Of a DNA stretch of 64,000 bases, positions 63,125 to 64,000 are shown in pieces. The translations under genes were made by a program, and so were the position numbers. The number at the start of each line of letters is the position of its first letter. Position 1 is the stretch's first letter. Source of the DNA: Aureimonas sp. AU22 (lineage in GTDB: Bacteria > Pseudomonadota > Alphaproteobacteria > Rhizobiales > Rhizobiaceae); the NCBI RefSeq assembly GCF_001463745.1, contig NZ_BBWJ01000004.1:124001-188000 (forward strand). Reading direction: 5' to 3'. The notes beneath the pieces are model-generated. The model saw only the letters and a program-made list of their open reading frames with translations, was not told where the DNA came from and did no database searches.

Positions 63125-64000
63125 TCACCGTCCGAAGATCTGGTTCCACTCGGCGATGATGGGTTTCGACGGGTCGACGTAGCCGGGATCGCTGAGGTAG
63201 TCGATGTAGAGATCGGTGGGATCGGCGTACCAGGCTTCCTTGTACCAGTCGGCCTTGGCGGCCTTGCGCGGGTCGACCGTATCGTCGCGAGCGGATGCGA
63301 CCCCGGCCACCTTGAACCATGCGGCCTGCCCTTCGGCGCTTGCGGCCCATTCCTGGAACAATCGGGCGGCGTTGGGGTGGGGCGCGCCCGCCGAAATTGC
63401 CTGGACGGTCAGATTGGCGGGCGTCGGGCTGGGAAAGATCCAGCGGATCGGCGCACCCTTCAGATAGAGCCCGCCCATATCGCTTTGCGACGCCTGATCG
63501 ACGATCGCATGCTCGCCGGCCGCCATGCGGTCGTACATCGGCGACTTGCTCTCGTAGACCTGCGGTTTGAGCGCCGCCATCTTCTCCTCGAAGGCCGGCC
63601 CGAACTGATCGCGCTTGCCGCCGAGGAACATGTAGACATAGGAATAGCTCGAGCCGCCCGAGGCTGGCGTGCCGGTCGCGATACGGCCCGCCCACCGCGG
63701 ATCCGTGAGGGCGTTCCAGCCCTGCTCGCGGATCGAAGCCTCTTCTTCGGGCGTGACCTTGGTCGAATTCCAGGCGATGCCCATGGCGTTGACGAAGACG
63801 GTGTACCAGACCCCGTCCTTCTTCATCGACGGACGGATCCCCGAGCCGGACGGAGGGGCATAGTCCGCGATGAGACCCTCGTCATCAGCCGATTCGATGA
63901 GAACGGTATCGGTGATCTGCACGACGTCGGCGATGTGCTGTCCGACGCGCTCCTCGGTCAGCCAACGTTCGAACAACGGATAGCTGGGCCCGCGCACATT
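63125..64000 (-). CDS. ABC substrate-binding protein, N-terminus cut by window edge
   Basis: The C-terminal 290-odd residues of a periplasmic binding protein of the iron(III)/AfuA-like type (WYTVFVNAMGIAWNSTKVTP, LTDPRWAGRIATGTPASGG, GAPIRWIFPSPTPANLTVQA). The frame stays open to position 64000. A GTG codon at 63997 sits inside the domain and is not a start, since the signal peptide and first lobe must lie outside the window. It is the first visible gene of the operon with permease, ATPase and dehydratase. The acidic/aromatic iron-binding Tyr pair is not evident in the visible part, which favours an organic ligand. Confidence 0.85.
   Translation of the reverse strand, partial: NVRGPSYPLFERWLTEERVGQHIADVVQITDTVLIESADDEGLIADYAPPSGSGIRPSMKKDGVWYTVFVNAMGIAWNSTKVTPEEEASIREQGWNALTDPRWAGRIATGTPASGGSSYSYVYMFLGGKRDQFGPAFEEKMAALKPQVYESKSPMYDRMAAGEHAIVDQASQSDMGGLYLKGAPIRWIFPSPTPANLTVQAISAGAPHPNAARLFQEWAASAEGQAAWFKVAGVASARDDTVDPRKAAKADWYKEAWYADPTDLYIDYLSDPGYVDPSKPIIAEWNQIFGR

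Overview
The window is GC-rich alphaproteobacterial chromosome, most likely from Hyphomicrobiales (the rhizobial order). The signs are a BcsN-type cellulose operon, FCD-type GntR regulation, DUF6894 and DUF2934 proteins, and dense coding with ATGA-type overlaps. The genus cannot be fixed from sequence alone. I saw no rRNA, tRNA, insertion sequence, CRISPR array or replication origin.

Layout. 1-8957 (minus) is a glycan-assembly cluster: a Gfo/Idh/MocA oxidoreductase, a glycosyltransferase, a glycosyltransferase-UDP-galactopyranose mutase fusion, a glycosyltransferase-Gfo-MDR dehydrogenase fusion, and a GT4 enzyme cut by the left edge. Divergent from it, 9118-16307 (plus) is a hexuronate operon: uxaC, a TRAP transporter, a GntR regulator, kduI, kduD and a KdgF-like cupin. 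16308-22715 holds two tandem hairpins, a long inverted repeat, a small membrane protein with a textbook terminator, a FecR-domain protein paired with a CHASE2-GGDEF-EAL enzyme, and two tiny DUF proteins. 23055-28331 (minus) is mixed metabolism and regulation: a phosphoesterase, a glycosyltransferase, a DUF5996-acetyltransferase fusion, a pirin and a LysR regulator. 28672-37794 (plus) is the cellulose operon bcsN-A-B-Z-K, with its last four genes translationally coupled. 37865-43119 has an MFS transporter, an SRPBCC-like gene broken by an in-frame amber codon, an NmrA-like protein with a divergent LysR regulator, and a GAF-PAS-GGDEF protein. 43246-47534 (minus) is a CUT2 sugar or polyol ABC operon. 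47951-51097 is a five-PAS GGDEF protein with a degenerate EAL domain. 51216-54061 includes a coupled three-gene set (small protein, histidine phosphatase, NAD(P)HX dehydratase) and a decayed PiT phosphate transporter. 54488-58641 carries a SolA-like oxidase, an ABC-F ATPase and a haloperoxidase-like hydrolase that has lost a Tat-like leader. 59066-64000 (minus) is a ferric-type ABC transporter with an enolase-superfamily dehydratase, cut by the right edge.

How the parts fit. The themes are surface carbohydrate (the galactofuranose-type glycan cluster and cellulose), its likely control by cyclic di-GMP (three GGDEF proteins, and BcsA with a PilZ domain), and uptake and breakdown of plant-type sugars and sugar acids (the uronate operon, the CUT2 importer, and the ABC-dehydratase operon). 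This would suit a plant-associated or biofilm lifestyle, which is an inference. Three genes carry in-frame nonsense lesions with recognisable coding sequence beyond them, so either gene decay or base-calling errors are present.
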